A stretch of DNA of 64,000 nucleotides, taken from the NCBI GenBank assembly GCA_000149225.2, contig CM000692.1:62001-126000 (forward strand). The letters run 5' to 3'. A model generated the notes under the pieces. It worked only from the letters and a program-made list of their open reading frames with translations. It was not told the origin of the DNA and did no database searches. This DNA is from Lachancea kluyveri NRRL Y-12651 (Eukaryota > Ascomycota > Saccharomycetes > Saccharomycetales > Saccharomycetaceae). Positions 1-10,297 of the stretch are shown here, in pieces (position 1 is the stretch's first letter; each line of letters starts with the position of its first letter). A program made the translations under genes and the position numbers.

Positions 1-1290
1 TATCAATTTGGAACAAAAAAAAAAAAAGAATAAGCAACGCCTTTAATTACCCATATTCCATCTGATGCTCTGGCTTACAATACCCGAATAGAGTATATAA
101 AAACTGTACTAAAAATTTCCTTACTAAAATCATTAGTTTTGAGTATCCTAACTATTTTGCGACATAGATAGTTGTCCCAGTACTGACTGTCCGAGTATCA
201 TTTTATATTATTTTAAAACAATCGATATTCATATTACACGTAGAATTATGTCCAATTGTTCAAAAACCATCCGCGATGCAATTAGTCCTTGATCAAGATT
301 CTGAAAAAAAAAAGTTGGTGTACATGGGCGCTGCCATTCAACAATTTTATAAAGTATTGTAAGATCAACAACTAGATTCTTGCTATTAAGAGTCGAACAC
401 AATTGAAGCATGGCCTCTATGCTAATACAAAAAAAGGGGAAATTCAGTAGCCTTTAAAAAAAAAATCCATAAAAGAGAAAGCCAAATAAATATGCACAGT
501 CCTTTGCTGGATACTAGTTTTCGTGGAACAATTTCTAGTTTATAATAAGAACGCAAGAGACGAATTTGAACAGTAATTGATATGTGTCTTAATCACATAA
601 TCCCACCTGAAAGTACATGTGAGTTTCAGAAAAGTTGCTCAACCACAAATACGGACATTTGTTTATCAGATTAAGCATCTTAGTTTAAAGGCTTCGGAAC
701 CAAGAAATTCAAAATGCTTTACAAAGATAAACATAGTCCCTTTTTAAAGCACACGACTACATTACAGTTGAAATTTTGCCATGCGACCAATTTTACTTTT
801 TCTACCCGTCAACATCAAACGTTTTATTTATGAGCAAGGTAGTTTGAAAGAGATTCTTCCTAAATCGCAATTGCCACACACATTATGAATGTGATTTCAG
901 TGCAAAACACAAGAATGGCTCTAAGAGCTCTTGAAATCGATCCTAAAATTAACTAGATTATAAGCACTATGGAATATTAGGATAAACTAAGGATTTTGAA
1001 CTCGAATTATTCGTATTGAATACGTGAACTGCCCAAGACCGAAGTGTTTCGTGAAGAGCTCAATAAGTATTGGAGGTTCAGACAGAATCATAATAAAAAA
1101 ATCTGGCCTATCTGTGCTTGTCCAAAGCGATGCATACTAGAAAGTGTATCGGAGTCTTCAACTGTCCTCCTATTCTTAGCCTACAAAAACTTCTATATCT
1201 AAAGGGCCTCAACCACATAAATTTTTGCAGTTTTCTTGTTAAAAAGGATTATTTCTCACTATATGTCTGGATCTAATTAGTTTACAAAAT
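1..1290. other. Gene-free left edge
   Basis: No reading frame here looks like a real gene. The longest is a 60-codon frame on the minus strand near 229-411 with no recognisable motif. The region is AT-rich with short A runs (for example 17-27) and a TATA-like stretch near 93-102. It holds the 3' flank of RAI1, and perhaps regulatory sequence for a gene lying to the left of the window. Confidence 0.6.
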
Positions 1291-2442
1291 TTATGTTTGT
1301 CGGGATGCCAGAGTTCTCCTCCATTCCTTAAATTCATTTGTCAAGACAGATTCACCTTCTACTAAACCTTCATATTCAGGATCGCTTTCTTCAACTTCAT
1401 TTAGTTTTAAGTGGTTGCTATCGTAAATCAGTTTGTACGCTCTTAATCCACCATCATTTTCATGCGGAATAGTTTTTAGTAGCCATTCTGTGAAAGCACC
1501 GTACCACTTGATGGCATCAACGCATGCATTAGTCATTTGAGGATTATTATTTTTCAAAATTATAGGAATTTCTTGCGTGGAAAACTCTTCAACACTCTTG
1601 AGAATAAAGTTGTCGTCTCTAAACCCATAGATAACTCTATTGACACCAACAAGGAAACATTGTAACCAAGTTTTAAAGATTTTGCGCTCAAATGCACGTG
1701 CTTCGGCAATAGTGGTGACCCCTTTTGTACATTTCAGTTCTGTATAGTGCTTTAAATTGTCACCACTGTCCTCCTTAAAGTCGAAGACACAATCCACCTC
1801 CGCGCCTAAAATCAATTTCGATTTCCCAACCCCAGTTCTAACAACACTGATATACTGCTCACCATTGTTAACAATCTTCTTAGGCCTTTTTTCTAGTGTT
1901 GTTCTAGAAACTTCACCCAATGGCTTAGGCAAAGTTACCAGGCTTTCAAACTTGTAACCGCTGTAGTATGACCGATGCTCGATGGAATCTGTAGTCTTGG
2001 GTGGAACGAAAGGTTCACCGACCTCCTTAATGAATAATTGTCCATCAAAGGATACTATTCTTAGATTGACCCTATTATACCTAGGGTTGTCAAACGCACT
2101 GGATATTAATTTTCTAATAATTCCTCTGAAGGTAATAATATCAGCTTTGGCCTTTTTGTTTTTACGTTGTTCGTAGGATTGAATAGTTGATAATAGTGCT
2201 CTAAGTGTACAAGAATCGAACGAAGGATCTCCATTACATTCACGAAACTTTTTGATGCCACCCGTTAAATCTAAATTTTTATCTAAATCAGCATCTGGCA
2301 AGTAATAATAGTTCAGTTTAGAGTCGTCATCAATCAGGAAACTATTCTCCTGTGTCTTTGAATAGAAACCCAATTCCTTCGGCTGCTTCAAAGCAGTGGT
2401 CGAGCCCTTTTTTTTCACAAACAAGTTAGCTGACAGACCCAT
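1291..2442 (-). CDS. RAI1: Rai1, partner of the 5'-3' exonuclease Rat1; RNA 5'-end pyrophosphohydrolase/decapping family
   Basis: A 383-residue protein of the Rai1/DXO family; the S. cerevisiae protein is 387 residues. In that family the enzyme removes faulty 5' caps and pyrophosphate from nuclear RNA and stabilises Rat1 during rRNA 5'-end processing and transcription termination. The sequence shows the metal-site motif GAEVDC at about residues 213-218 and ELK at about 235-237, the usual catalytic acidic residues and lysine. The opening [10 protein letters not shown] matches the yeast N terminus, which supports the start. It diverges from GUS1 across 357 bp, the same neighbour as YGL246C-YGL245W in S. 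cerevisiae. Function is inferred from family membership. Confidence 0.95.
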   Translation of the reverse strand: MGLSANLFVKKKGSTTALKQPKELGFYSKTQENSFLIDDDSKLNYYYLPDADLDKNLDLTGGIKKFRECNGDPSFDSCTLRALLSTIQSYEQRKNKKAKADIITFRGIIRKLISSAFDNPRYNRVNLRIVSFDGQLFIKEVGEPFVPPKTTDSIEHRSYYSGYKFESLVTLPKPLGEVSRTTLEKRPKKIVNNGEQYISVVRTGVGKSKLILGAEVDCVFDFKEDSGDNLKHYTELKCTKGVTTIAEARAFERKIFKTWLQCFLVGVNRVIYGFRDDNFILKSVEEFSTQEIPIILKNNNPQMTNACVDAIKWYGAFTEWLLKTIPHENDGGLRAYKLIYDSNHLKLNEVEESDPEYEGLVEGESVLTNEFKEWRRTLASRQT

Positions 2443-2799
2443 TACTTACTGTACAGCACTTTTTGTTGAATACTATTTACTCTACCACAGGATTGATAAA
2501 AATTTTCAGAAGTAAAAGAACACGATGATAGTGTAAAATCTACAAAAAGCATAGGAAAAGAAAAAACAAAGATGACTCCGTGATGCACTTTAGGAGTTAA
2601 AAGAGACTCCTAGTGGAAACAGATTCCAAGATGTATAGTTATAAAACTTAGTAGATCTTGACCATTCATACTTCTTTGCTGAGGGTTCTTACTAGCTTGC
2701 GTACAAAGGGATATTCAATAATCTAACTGAAAAATTTTCAAACTGTTATCGCAGAATGACAGTCACTTTTCACTGCTAGACAGCTCTACATAACCCATT
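2443..2799. promoter_or_regulatory. Divergent RAI1/GUS1 promoter with an RRPE-like element
   Basis: This 357-bp spacer separates two translation-related genes that are transcribed outward. It contains TGAAAAATTTTCA at 2728-2740, a match to the rRNA-processing element (RRPE) common in yeast ribosome-biogenesis promoters. I saw no clear PAC motif. The role is inferred from the motif only. Confidence 0.5.
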
Positions 2800-4923
2800 A
2801 TGTCTGCTAACTTAGTGATTAATGGCAAGGCCCCTGTGGTTGCCTATGCCGAATTGATTGCAGCACGTATCGTCAATGCTTCTAAGGCTGACGCTATCAA
2901 AATTGAATTTGTTGATGATAAGAAGGCTGCTCCAGCTACTTTCAACGGCGAAGCCGATTCTGCTTTCTCTAAGATCATCAATGCCTACCAAGATGTTTTT
3001 TCCGAAGGTGTGCAAGGCTCTTCTGAATGGTCTAAACTTGCTTCCGAAGAATTTATTATCAAGAACTTTCAAAAGTTGTCTGGTTCTTTGGCCAAGTTGG
3101 ACTCTCGTTTAAACTTGAGAACCTATATCTTGGACAGCTTTACTGCCACACCAGCTGATATTGCTTGTTGGGGTGCTTTAAGGTCTAACGGTATGGTTGG
3201 TTCTATCATCAAAAACAAGGTTTATGTCAATGTCTCCAGATGGTACACTATGTTGGAATTGGACCCATTATTTTCTGGTGCTCATGAATTTTTAACCAAA
3301 TCTTTGCAAGAATTGAAAAAGGCTTCTAACTCTAACAAGAAGAAGGAAACCCACAAAGCTAACTTCGAAATCGGCCTTCCAGATGCTAAAATTGGCGAAG
3401 TTGTCACACGTTTCCCACCAGAACCTTCTGGATATTTGCACATCGGTCATGCTAAAGCTGCTTTGTTGAACCAATACTTTGCTCAAGCTTACAAAGGTAA
3501 ATTGATTATCAGATTCGATGATACCAACCCATCTAAGGAGAAGGTTGAGTTCCAAGATTCTATTTTGGAAGATTTGGACCTATTAGGTATCAAGGGTGAC
3601 AAGATTACTTATTCTTCTGACTACTTTGAAGAAATGTACCAATTGTGTGTCCAATTGATCAAAGAAGGCAAAGCTTACTGTGATGATACACCAACCGAAA
3701 AAATGAGAGAAGAACGTATGGATGGTATTGCTTCCGCCAGAAGGGACCGCTCTGTTGAAGAGAATTTGAGAATCTTCAACGAGGAAATGAAGAACGGTAC
3801 TGAAGAAGGGTTGAAAAACTGTGTACGTGCTAAGATTGATTATAAGGCTTTGAACAAGGCGCTAAGAGACCCTGTTATTTTCAGATGTAACTTGACTCCT
3901 CATCATAGAACCGGTACCACTTGGAAAATGTACCCTACTTATGACTTCTGTGTTCCAATCGTTGATGCAATCGAAGGTGTTACTCACGCTTTGCGTACTA
4001 TTGAATACAGAGACCGCAACCCTCAATATGAATGGATGTTGGATGCTTTGCACTTGAGAAAGGTCCACATCTGGGATTTTGCCCGTGTCAACTTTGTTAG
4101 AACTTTGTTGTCCAAGAGAAAGCTACAATGGATGGTTGACAAGGGTTGTGTGTCTAACTGGGACGACCCAAGATTCCCAACTGTCAGAGGTGTTAGAAGA
4201 AGGGGTATGACTGTTGAAGGTTTGAGAAATTTTGTTTTGTCTCAAGGTCCATCCAGAAATGTCATTAACTTGGAATGGAACTTGATCTGGGCTTTCAACA
4301 AAAAGGTTATCGACCCTGTCGCTCCAAGACACACTGCCGTTGTTAAACCTGTTAAATTGCATTTAGAGGGTGACGATGTTCCACAAAACCCAAAGATTGA
4401 AATGAAGTTGAAACATAAGAAGAACCCAGATGTGGGTGAGAAGAAGGTCATTTACTACAAGGATGTCTTGATTGACCAAGAAGATGCCGATGTTGTTTCC
4501 GAAGGTGAAGAACTTACTTTGATGGACTGGGGTAACGTCATTATCACCAAAAAGAACAGCGATGGTTCTTTGGTTGGTAAGTTGCACTTGGAAGGTGATT
4601 TCAAGAAGACAAAGTTGAAGTTAACCTGGTTAGCTGATACTGAAGACAAGGTTGATGTCGACTTGGTTGACTTTGACCACTTGATTTCTAAAGACAAATT
4701 GGAAGAAGGCGACAACTTTGAAGACTTTTTGACTCCAGAAACCGAATTCCATACACCAGCTATCGCTGACTTGAACGTCAAGGACATGAAGGTTGGTGAC
4801 GTCATTCAATTTGAAAGAAAGGGCTACTACAGATTGGACTCTTTGGCCAAGGATGGTAAGCCATACGTTTTCTTCACTATCCCTGATGGTAAAGCTGTTA
4901 ACAAGTATGGTGCCAAGAAATGA
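2800..4923 (+). CDS. GUS1: Cytosolic glutamyl-tRNA synthetase
   Basis: A 707-residue class I aminoacyl-tRNA synthetase that charges tRNA-Glu with glutamate in the cytosol; the S. cerevisiae protein is 708. The N-terminal part, about 1-190, resembles the GST-like domain through which the yeast enzyme binds Arc1. The catalytic domain opens with the HIGH-type motif PSGYLHIGHAK near residues 208-218 and carries a KMSKS-type loop, LLSKRKLQW, near residue 436. Codon use is strongly biased to the preferred yeast set (TTG, GGT, GCT, AAG), as expected for an abundant protein. It converges on RMD8, with 52 bp between the two stop codons. Confidence 0.98.
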   Translation: MSANLVINGKAPVVAYAELIAARIVNASKADAIKIEFVDDKKAAPATFNGEADSAFSKIINAYQDVFSEGVQGSSEWSKLASEEFIIKNFQKLSGSLAKLDSRLNLRTYILDSFTATPADIACWGALRSNGMVGSIIKNKVYVNVSRWYTMLELDPLFSGAHEFLTKSLQELKKASNSNKKKETHKANFEIGLPDAKIGEVVTRFPPEPSGYLHIGHAKAALLNQYFAQAYKGKLIIRFDDTNPSKEKVEFQDSILEDLDLLGIKGDKITYSSDYFEEMYQLCVQLIKEGKAYCDDTPTEKMREERMDGIASARRDRSVEENLRIFNEEMKNGTEEGLKNCVRAKIDYKALNKALRDPVIFRCNLTPHHRTGTTWKMYPTYDFCVPIVDAIEGVTHALRTIEYRDRNPQYEWMLDALHLRKVHIWDFARVNFVRTLLSKRKLQWMVDKGCVSNWDDPRFPTVRGVRRRGMTVEGLRNFVLSQGPSRNVINLEWNLIWAFNKKVIDPVAPRHTAVVKPVKLHLEGDDVPQNPKIEMKLKHKKNPDVGEKKVIYYKDVLIDQEDADVVSEGEELTLMDWGNVIITKKNSDGSLVGKLHLEGDFKKTKLKLTWLADTEDKVDVDLVDFDHLISKDKLEEGDNFEDFLTPETEFHTPAIADLNVKDMKVGDVIQFERKGYYRLDSLAKDGKPYVFFTIPDGKAVNKYGAKK

Positions 4924-4975
4924 GTTATAAAGATTTAAAGTTCTAGTATCCACAATTATACACAGTAGTCAACTT

Positions 4976-6886
4976 TTATATACTCGTCAAGCTCCCGCCT
5001 TTCTTTATAATAAAATAGCGCACCAGGATTTCTGCTATTGACACCAGTACACTAACAAAAATCACGGCAATAAACCACCACGTAATTCTCGCCATGTTTC
5101 TTTCCGCGACGGAATCAACACAAATGTCAAAGAATTCGAGAAACACTTTGCAACGGTCATTTAAAACTTGGACTCTTTGGTCAATCTCTAAATATTCTCT
5201 CATAGCAAGGTATAAAGGATGCAAACTTGGTTCAAGTGACCAAAAAAAGTCTGGGGTGTCTAGAATGCTCGATGAAAGGTTAACATCGACTCTCAACTTA
5301 AATAGCTTGCCTGATTTCTTCAAAAGCTGCTCTCTTTTCAAACCCAAAGTGCCATGTAAAGCCAAGCGTTTCGGGAGTTTAGAAACTGTACCCAGAATAG
5401 GGGAAATTCTAGATTCAAACCTTGAAAGCTTTGTAGATTGTGCTATAGCATGAGATAACGTCAGTTTGATAATGTGGTCTCCAGACCGTAGTGTTATTAT
5501 GTCGTTGAAAATACGCGGCCTTTCAGTATCCATATCGTATTCAAAGTGGAACTGTTCAGTCTCTATATCTTGTTCATCCAATGGTCTAATGACCAAACTT
5601 TTATAATCCGCAAATGCAATATCCCCAAGGATATTCTTTTCCTGAATCTCAGTAAAATTCCAAAACACTATTACCCCGTACCCAAAGATAAAAATTTCGG
5701 CATGCTGCTGCTTACTGAGGTCTCGAGATTTAGTGTCTTTTGTAGGCTGTTTACCACTTGGTGCTGTTGAGGAATTTGTGGATATAATTTGCAAATGTTC
5801 TTCTCGCTCGCGCCTTTCTTGCTCTAACGGGGTTTCTTCGGCAAAGTATTGAGGTTCGCTCGGATCGAATGACGCTGTACTTGTGGAAGGATTTGGAAGA
5901 TGGTCAGGAACGCTTGTTGAATCTACCCTGTCTGCATCATTGGCACCGCCTTCATCTATCTCGTAGTTGTTGTGCATATCCTCCATAGTTTCAACACCAG
6001 AATAATACTCATAATGATGGTCTCTCTGTTCGCTAGTATCAATCAAACGATCGATCAGAGTCTTACCGCCAACCGTTTTCTTGGAGATGTTTGATTTGAT
6101 ACGGAACCCGTCCTTGCCCGGAAGAAGTGGCAAACAGTATGGCACATATAAACACTCATCGTACAGCCTTGGAGAAACGTCATGCGTTTCCCTCAAAAAC
6201 TGCGACACAAGCTTCAAACTCAAACCATCTGCAACGTTATAGGCGGTGATCCTAGAAAGAATACGATCTCTATGTTCCTTGGACATTTTCTCACCGTAAG
6301 ATCTCGCAGAAGACGATGACCTTCTTTTATCATTTTGCAAAAGAAAGTTCTGTTTTTCCTGTTCGTCAGGTATTAACACCAGCTTCTCAGAAGTCTTTGA
6401 AGTTCTTGGAGGTAAAGGATTGATCATTTTTGTATGTTGCCTGACACGAGGTCTACCGTGGGCAGAAAGGTGCTCGTACGAGGGAAGAGACAATCTTTCT
6501 TCTCTTCTACCAGACGGAACATCAGACATATCAGAAAGGATGTTATCCAAGGAGATATCACTGAATTTTCCGTGCTGTTTCTTGCTTCTCTTAGAGAGCG
6601 CCTGCTGTTGAGAAAAGGAATGATCACCAGAGATGCTAAAGGAAAGTCTCCTTGTGCTCCTAGAATCCTTTGCATTTGGAGTCGATCCCCTTGCGTACGA
6701 AGAACCTTGTCCACCGTTACCACTATCACTCCTTCCACCTTTTAGGCCAGCAGCGTGCCCTGCAAAGGGGGCACTCATCCTGTTCTTTGAAGAGCGGGAG
6801 TCGGTGACCAAGATGGATGGTGACCTCCTCGACAATTTACCTTTCACGTTCGACTCATTGAGTCGACTATTAGAATAGCCTTGCAT
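4976..6886 (-). CDS. RMD8: Rmd8-like protein, DUF155/RMD1 family
   Basis: A 636-residue protein that aligns along its length with yeast Rmd8 (662 residues). The basic, serine-rich N terminus carries RSPSILVTD and RMSAPFAGHAAG, shared with Rmd8. The C-terminal half holds the DUF155 domain (from about IFIFGYGVIVFWNF onward) and ends with one membrane segment, about residues 600-622, followed by a short basic tail. The biochemical role is not established; in yeast the gene has been linked to early meiotic/sporulation phenotypes. In S. cerevisiae it lies on chromosome VI (YFR048W), so finding it between GUS1 and RTF1 reflects unduplicated gene order. Confidence 0.95.
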   Translation of the reverse strand: MQGYSNSRLNESNVKGKLSRRSPSILVTDSRSSKNRMSAPFAGHAAGLKGGRSDSGNGGQGSSYARGSTPNAKDSRSTRRLSFSISGDHSFSQQQALSKRSKKQHGKFSDISLDNILSDMSDVPSGRREERLSLPSYEHLSAHGRPRVRQHTKMINPLPPRTSKTSEKLVLIPDEQEKQNFLLQNDKRRSSSSARSYGEKMSKEHRDRILSRITAYNVADGLSLKLVSQFLRETHDVSPRLYDECLYVPYCLPLLPGKDGFRIKSNISKKTVGGKTLIDRLIDTSEQRDHHYEYYSGVETMEDMHNNYEIDEGGANDADRVDSTSVPDHLPNPSTSTASFDPSEPQYFAEETPLEQERREREEHLQIISTNSSTAPSGKQPTKDTKSRDLSKQQHAEIFIFGYGVIVFWNFTEIQEKNILGDIAFADYKSLVIRPLDEQDIETEQFHFEYDMDTERPRIFNDIITLRSGDHIIKLTLSHAIAQSTKLSRFESRISPILGTVSKLPKRLALHGTLGLKREQLLKKSGKLFKLRVDVNLSSSILDTPDFFWSLEPSLHPLYLAMREYLEIDQRVQVLNDRCKVFLEFFDICVDSVAERNMARITWWFIAVIFVSVLVSIAEILVRYFIIKKGGSLTSI

Positions 6887-8234
6887 ATAATCTGTTTCAG
6901 TTCCTATCTACCTATGTAAACTGGTTAAATATCTTGGAACCCAGCTGTCACATGATTGAACCAATTTGATACAAGAAAAAACCTGTATCATTGCACGTAA
7001 AAAATGATTTGCAATCAGCAAAACCATTTTATATTATACGCTTAAAAGGTAGATAGTAGAGTTGTTGATAAAAGCTGAATTTTTAGAATAAGTGTAGACA
7101 AACCAATTGCATGTACCCAACTGATTTTTAATTCTGTTCACATTTCCCTTGCTGCCTCTTTCACACCAGCCGTATCCCTTCCATAAACATGTACAACCAG
7201 TTTCTTTTGGTTGTATTTGTAGCGACAGAGCGATTTCTTAAATTATGTACCAGGATGATAGTATCACATATAGCGCTAGGGAAAGAGACGGATACATATG
7301 TAGCACACATACGAATGACCCAGACTTTTATTTTATTTTTATTTGGCTACAGAAATATAGAAATAAAAACACTATATGCAGTCAAATATACCATTGGTGT
7401 AGGCACGTTGGGATAAATACAAGAAACCAATCCTTTCCGTAAAAATTACTTAACTGTGCCATTTTTTCCTAGCTCGTAAAGGCAAGCCGAGACACACCTT
7501 GGTGAAAATGTGTATTTTCAATACCCTACTAAGTTCCCAATGAGCCTATTTTCTCTTCTGTGGTCATTCTAGTCACGTCCAAAGCCGTAGCGGCCAAAGT
7601 AAGTTTGAACTTTTTTTTTAAAGATCCAATCGCAGGAAAAACGTACGGCATAGCACTTGCTTGAAGAAAAACATCAATTGACAAGGTAAGGCATCTTCCA
7701 AAATACAGTTGCTGTACGTATGTATGTAATATGTGTGATCAAAATAGTGCTTACATCAAGTGAACAAACTCACCGATGTTGCTTTCCTCAAGCCATGGTT
7801 TCTGGAGTTTAGCATTTTTTAGGTTTTACAAAGAAAACTTTGCCCACATATTGGCAGAGCCGGATTTGTTACAGCGCCAGCGTACAGCGGCGTGTGCAAC
7901 CGCACGACTGGGGGCCGACACTCAACCTTTGGCACTTGGTTTGGGAATGTGATAGCAGGTCATGACAACTGGTATGTTTGTCTTCTGCCCGCGTTTTAGG
8001 ATTTGCGATTTGCGGTTTGTCTATTAGAATGGTCAGAGCAACGATTATCTGGCCCTAGAGCGACGTGGGCCTTCATACCTGGTGCGTTCCATGGTGTCGA
8101 AGCAGGGATCCTAGGCACTCCGGTAGCTGTACTGCCACTGGGCTAAAACTGTTTGTAGCACGTAAGGCTATAAGTGGAAGATCTTATGTAAGCTGTGTTC
8201 AGGGCCTACGGAAAGACTTGCATGACAAAACGGA

Positions 8235-8241
8235 GGGTGCA
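8235..8241 (-). promoter_or_regulatory. Aft1/Aft2-type iron-response site 1
   Basis: The plus strand reads GGGTGCA, so the minus strand is TGCACCC. This matches the PyPuCACCC core bound by Aft1/Aft2 in yeast iron-regulon promoters. It lies about 200 bp before the ATG of the siderophore transporter. Function is inferred from motif and position. Confidence 0.55.
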
Positions 8242-8279
8242 GTTGCAAGCAACGGTCAGAAGCTCTAAGGAGGAAAAGT

Positions 8280-8286
8280 GGGTGTA
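8280..8286 (-). promoter_or_regulatory. Aft1/Aft2-type iron-response site 2
   Basis: The plus strand reads GGGTGTA; the minus strand, TACACCCA with its next base, fits the full YRCACCCR consensus. It lies 45 bp downstream of site 1, in the same orientation, and about 157 bp before the transporter ATG. Confidence 0.6.
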
Positions 8287-8362
8287 TTTTAAAGTCACCA
8301 GTCGTAGAATCTCAAGTATTAAATACCCGGCTTCGGGGTCCACATCGCATTTTGATTATAAG

Positions 8363-8383
8363 ATGCAAGAGACACATTCTTAA
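8363..8383 (+). other. Short upstream reading frame in the ARN leader
   Basis: An ATG followed by five codons and a TAA (peptide MQETHS) ends 60 bp before the transporter start. If transcription starts upstream of 8363, this uORF would be met first by scanning ribosomes. The transcript start is unknown, so it may not be in the mRNA. Confidence 0.35.
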
Positions 8384-8443
8384 CCGTTTTATTATCCTTC
8401 AGTTCTTGAACAAACCATACTTTGAACTGATAGCTGTTTCATC

Positions 8444-10297
8444 ATGGGAAAAGAACTGTCTTCCTCGGCACAAGATGTGGTAGAGTACAAGGATATTGTT
8501 ATAGACTGTGAAAAACCTCTTACTAATGGGGACAGCGACGGCAACGTTCCGGACAGACTGAGGGTTACGAAGTCGCTAGTCATAAGAAAGACAGAGATTT
8601 TGGCTGCACAGTACGATTCGTGGTACTACCGAGTAATCTTGTTGTTCTCCGCATTTATTTGTGGTTTCGGTTATGGTTTAGATAGTAATATTCGTTACAT
8701 CTATACCGGGTATGCTACATCTTCGTATGCACAACATTCTTTGCTATCCACTGTCGCAATTATTAATAATTTACTCTCGGCTGCCTCTCAAATATTCTAT
8801 GCCAGATTGTCTGACGTCTTTGGTCGGTTGTCCTTGTTCGTGGTTTCTATGGTGTTTTATGTCATTGGCACAATCATCCAATCCCAGGCCTATGATGTTC
8901 AAAAGTATGCAGCAGGTGCTGTTTTTTACAACATCGGTTATGTCGGCCTCTTTTTGATACTGGTCTTAATCCTTTCCGATTGTTCTTCTTTGAAATGGAG
9001 GCTATTTTACCAATATGCTCCTACCTGGCCCTTTATTATCATCACGTGGATTTCAGGGAACATTATTAGTAGAGCCAACCCTATCGAAAACTGGTCTTGG
9101 GGTATCGGGATGTGGGCTTTCATTTTCCCCTTGACTTGTTTGCCAATACTTTTCTGTATGTTGCACATGAGATTCAAAGCACGTAAAACTCCGGAATGGC
9201 AAGATTTGTCGAGCCAGAAGTCGTTCTTCCAAACTCACGGAATTGTTCAGGCTTTAGTACAACTATTTTGGAAGTTAGACGTTGTTGGGATCTTTATAAT
9301 GACCATTTCGCTTGGTTGTATCCTTGTCCCATTGACACTGGCAGGTGGCTCTTCTTCTAAGTGGCAGAACTCTGAAATTATCGGCCCTCTTGTCTTGGGT
9401 TTTGTTTTGGTACCAGTGTTTATTTACTGGGAGAGTAAGTGGGCCAAGGATCCTTTAGCACCTTTTGAACTGTTGAAAGACCGTGGTATCTGGGCTAGCA
9501 TGTGTTTCAACTTTTTGATGGATTTTGTCTACTGTATGGCTGCCGGTTACTTATACCCTGTGTTGATTGTTGCAGTTGATGAGTCCACAAAGTCTGCTAC
9601 CAGAATCACTAGTTTGGCTTCATTTGTCTCCACTGTTGCATCCCCATTCATGGGTTATGCTGTTAGCAGGTCTACCAGATTGAAGCCATACATTGTATCT
9701 GGTTGCGGTATGTGGTTCTTGGCAACTGGCCTTTTGTACCACTACAGAAGTGGTCTCGAGTCTCATTCTGGTATTATCGGTGGTCTAGTTTTGCTGGGTC
9801 TCGGATGTACACTATCCATTTATCCTATTAATGTTTCCGCTCAATCTCTAACCTCCCATGAAAATATGGCATCTGTTACTGCGTTAAACTACACGGTATA
9901 CAGAATCGGTGGTGCTGTGGGTGTTGCTGTTTCTGGTGCCATCTGGACTCAAACCTTGTACAATGACTTGTTAAAGCGTTTAGGCGATGCTACGTTGGCT
10001 ATGTCTGCTTACAGCGCACCCTACTCATTCGTTCTAACTTACGGATGGGATACACCAGTTAGACAAGCTGTGGTTGAAGCTTATAGGGAAGTACAAAGAT
10101 TAGAAGTTTTGATCGCGCTTATTTTTACCGCTCCATTATTGCTCTCTTCGCTGTTCTTGAGAGATCCACCTCTAACTGATCAAGTGGGTCAAGAGAACAT
10201 CAAAGATGGTGAATATGTCGCTACTGGATATAACGACCCTATCACAGATTGGCTCACCGGAAAGTTTAAGTTTTTAAAGAGAAAAAGACAAGATTAA
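8444..10297 (+). CDS. ARN1: ARN-family siderophore-iron/H+ symporter (Arn1/Arn2-like)
   Basis: A 617-residue major facilitator with about fourteen hydrophobic segments after a roughly 60-residue hydrophilic N terminus. It shares long stretches with yeast Arn1 (627 residues) and Arn2 (620), among them IRYIYTGYATSSY, YARLSDVFGRL, GTIIQSQAYDVQ and GAIWTQTLY; the ending DGEYV..NDPI.DW is also Arn1/Arn2-like. Relatives take up ferric siderophores made by other microbes, cycling between endosome and plasma membrane. Substrate cannot be read from sequence. The gene sits inside an otherwise ancestral order, between RMD8 and RTF1, whereas S. cerevisiae ARN genes are near chromosome ends. The Arn1 name marks closest resemblance, not proven orthology; Gex-type exchangers are more distant. 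Confidence 0.85.
   Translation: MGKELSSSAQDVVEYKDIVIDCEKPLTNGDSDGNVPDRLRVTKSLVIRKTEILAAQYDSWYYRVILLFSAFICGFGYGLDSNIRYIYTGYATSSYAQHSLLSTVAIINNLLSAASQIFYARLSDVFGRLSLFVVSMVFYVIGTIIQSQAYDVQKYAAGAVFYNIGYVGLFLILVLILSDCSSLKWRLFYQYAPTWPFIIITWISGNIISRANPIENWSWGIGMWAFIFPLTCLPILFCMLHMRFKARKTPEWQDLSSQKSFFQTHGIVQALVQLFWKLDVVGIFIMTISLGCILVPLTLAGGSSSKWQNSEIIGPLVLGFVLVPVFIYWESKWAKDPLAPFELLKDRGIWASMCFNFLMDFVYCMAAGYLYPVLIVAVDESTKSATRITSLASFVSTVASPFMGYAVSRSTRLKPYIVSGCGMWFLATGLLYHYRSGLESHSGIIGGLVLLGLGCTLSIYPINVSAQSLTSHENMASVTALNYTVYRIGGAVGVAVSGAIWTQTLYNDLLKRLGDATLAMSAYSAPYSFVLTYGWDTPVRQAVVEAYREVQRLEVLIALIFTAPLLLSSLFLRDPPLTDQVGQENIKDGEYVATGYNDPITDWLTGKFKFLKRKRQD

Larger units (their letters stand above)
6887..8443. 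other. Long RMD8-ARN intergenic region
   Basis: These 1,557 bp separate two divergent genes and hold no convincing reading frame; the small frames at 7189-7442 and 8065-8383 show no motif. The part near RMD8 includes GTCACATG at about 6947. The part near the transporter is richer in G+C (about 7850-8330) and carries the two Aft-type sites and the short upstream frame listed separately. Confidence 0.55.

Noticed and set aside
1282-1299. Possible ARS consensus (ATTTATGTTTG)
   Set aside because: Only 10 of 11 positions match, and such matches occur by chance many times in AT-rich sequence.
6940-7080. GTCACATG followed by AT-rich sequence, considered as a centromere
   Set aside because: The following sequence is not extremely AT-rich and there is no CDEIII-like TGTTT...TTCCGAA element.
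8065-8268. 67-codon frame before the ARN gene
   Set aside because: Cys/Arg-rich composition without homology, overlapping an Aft-type site.
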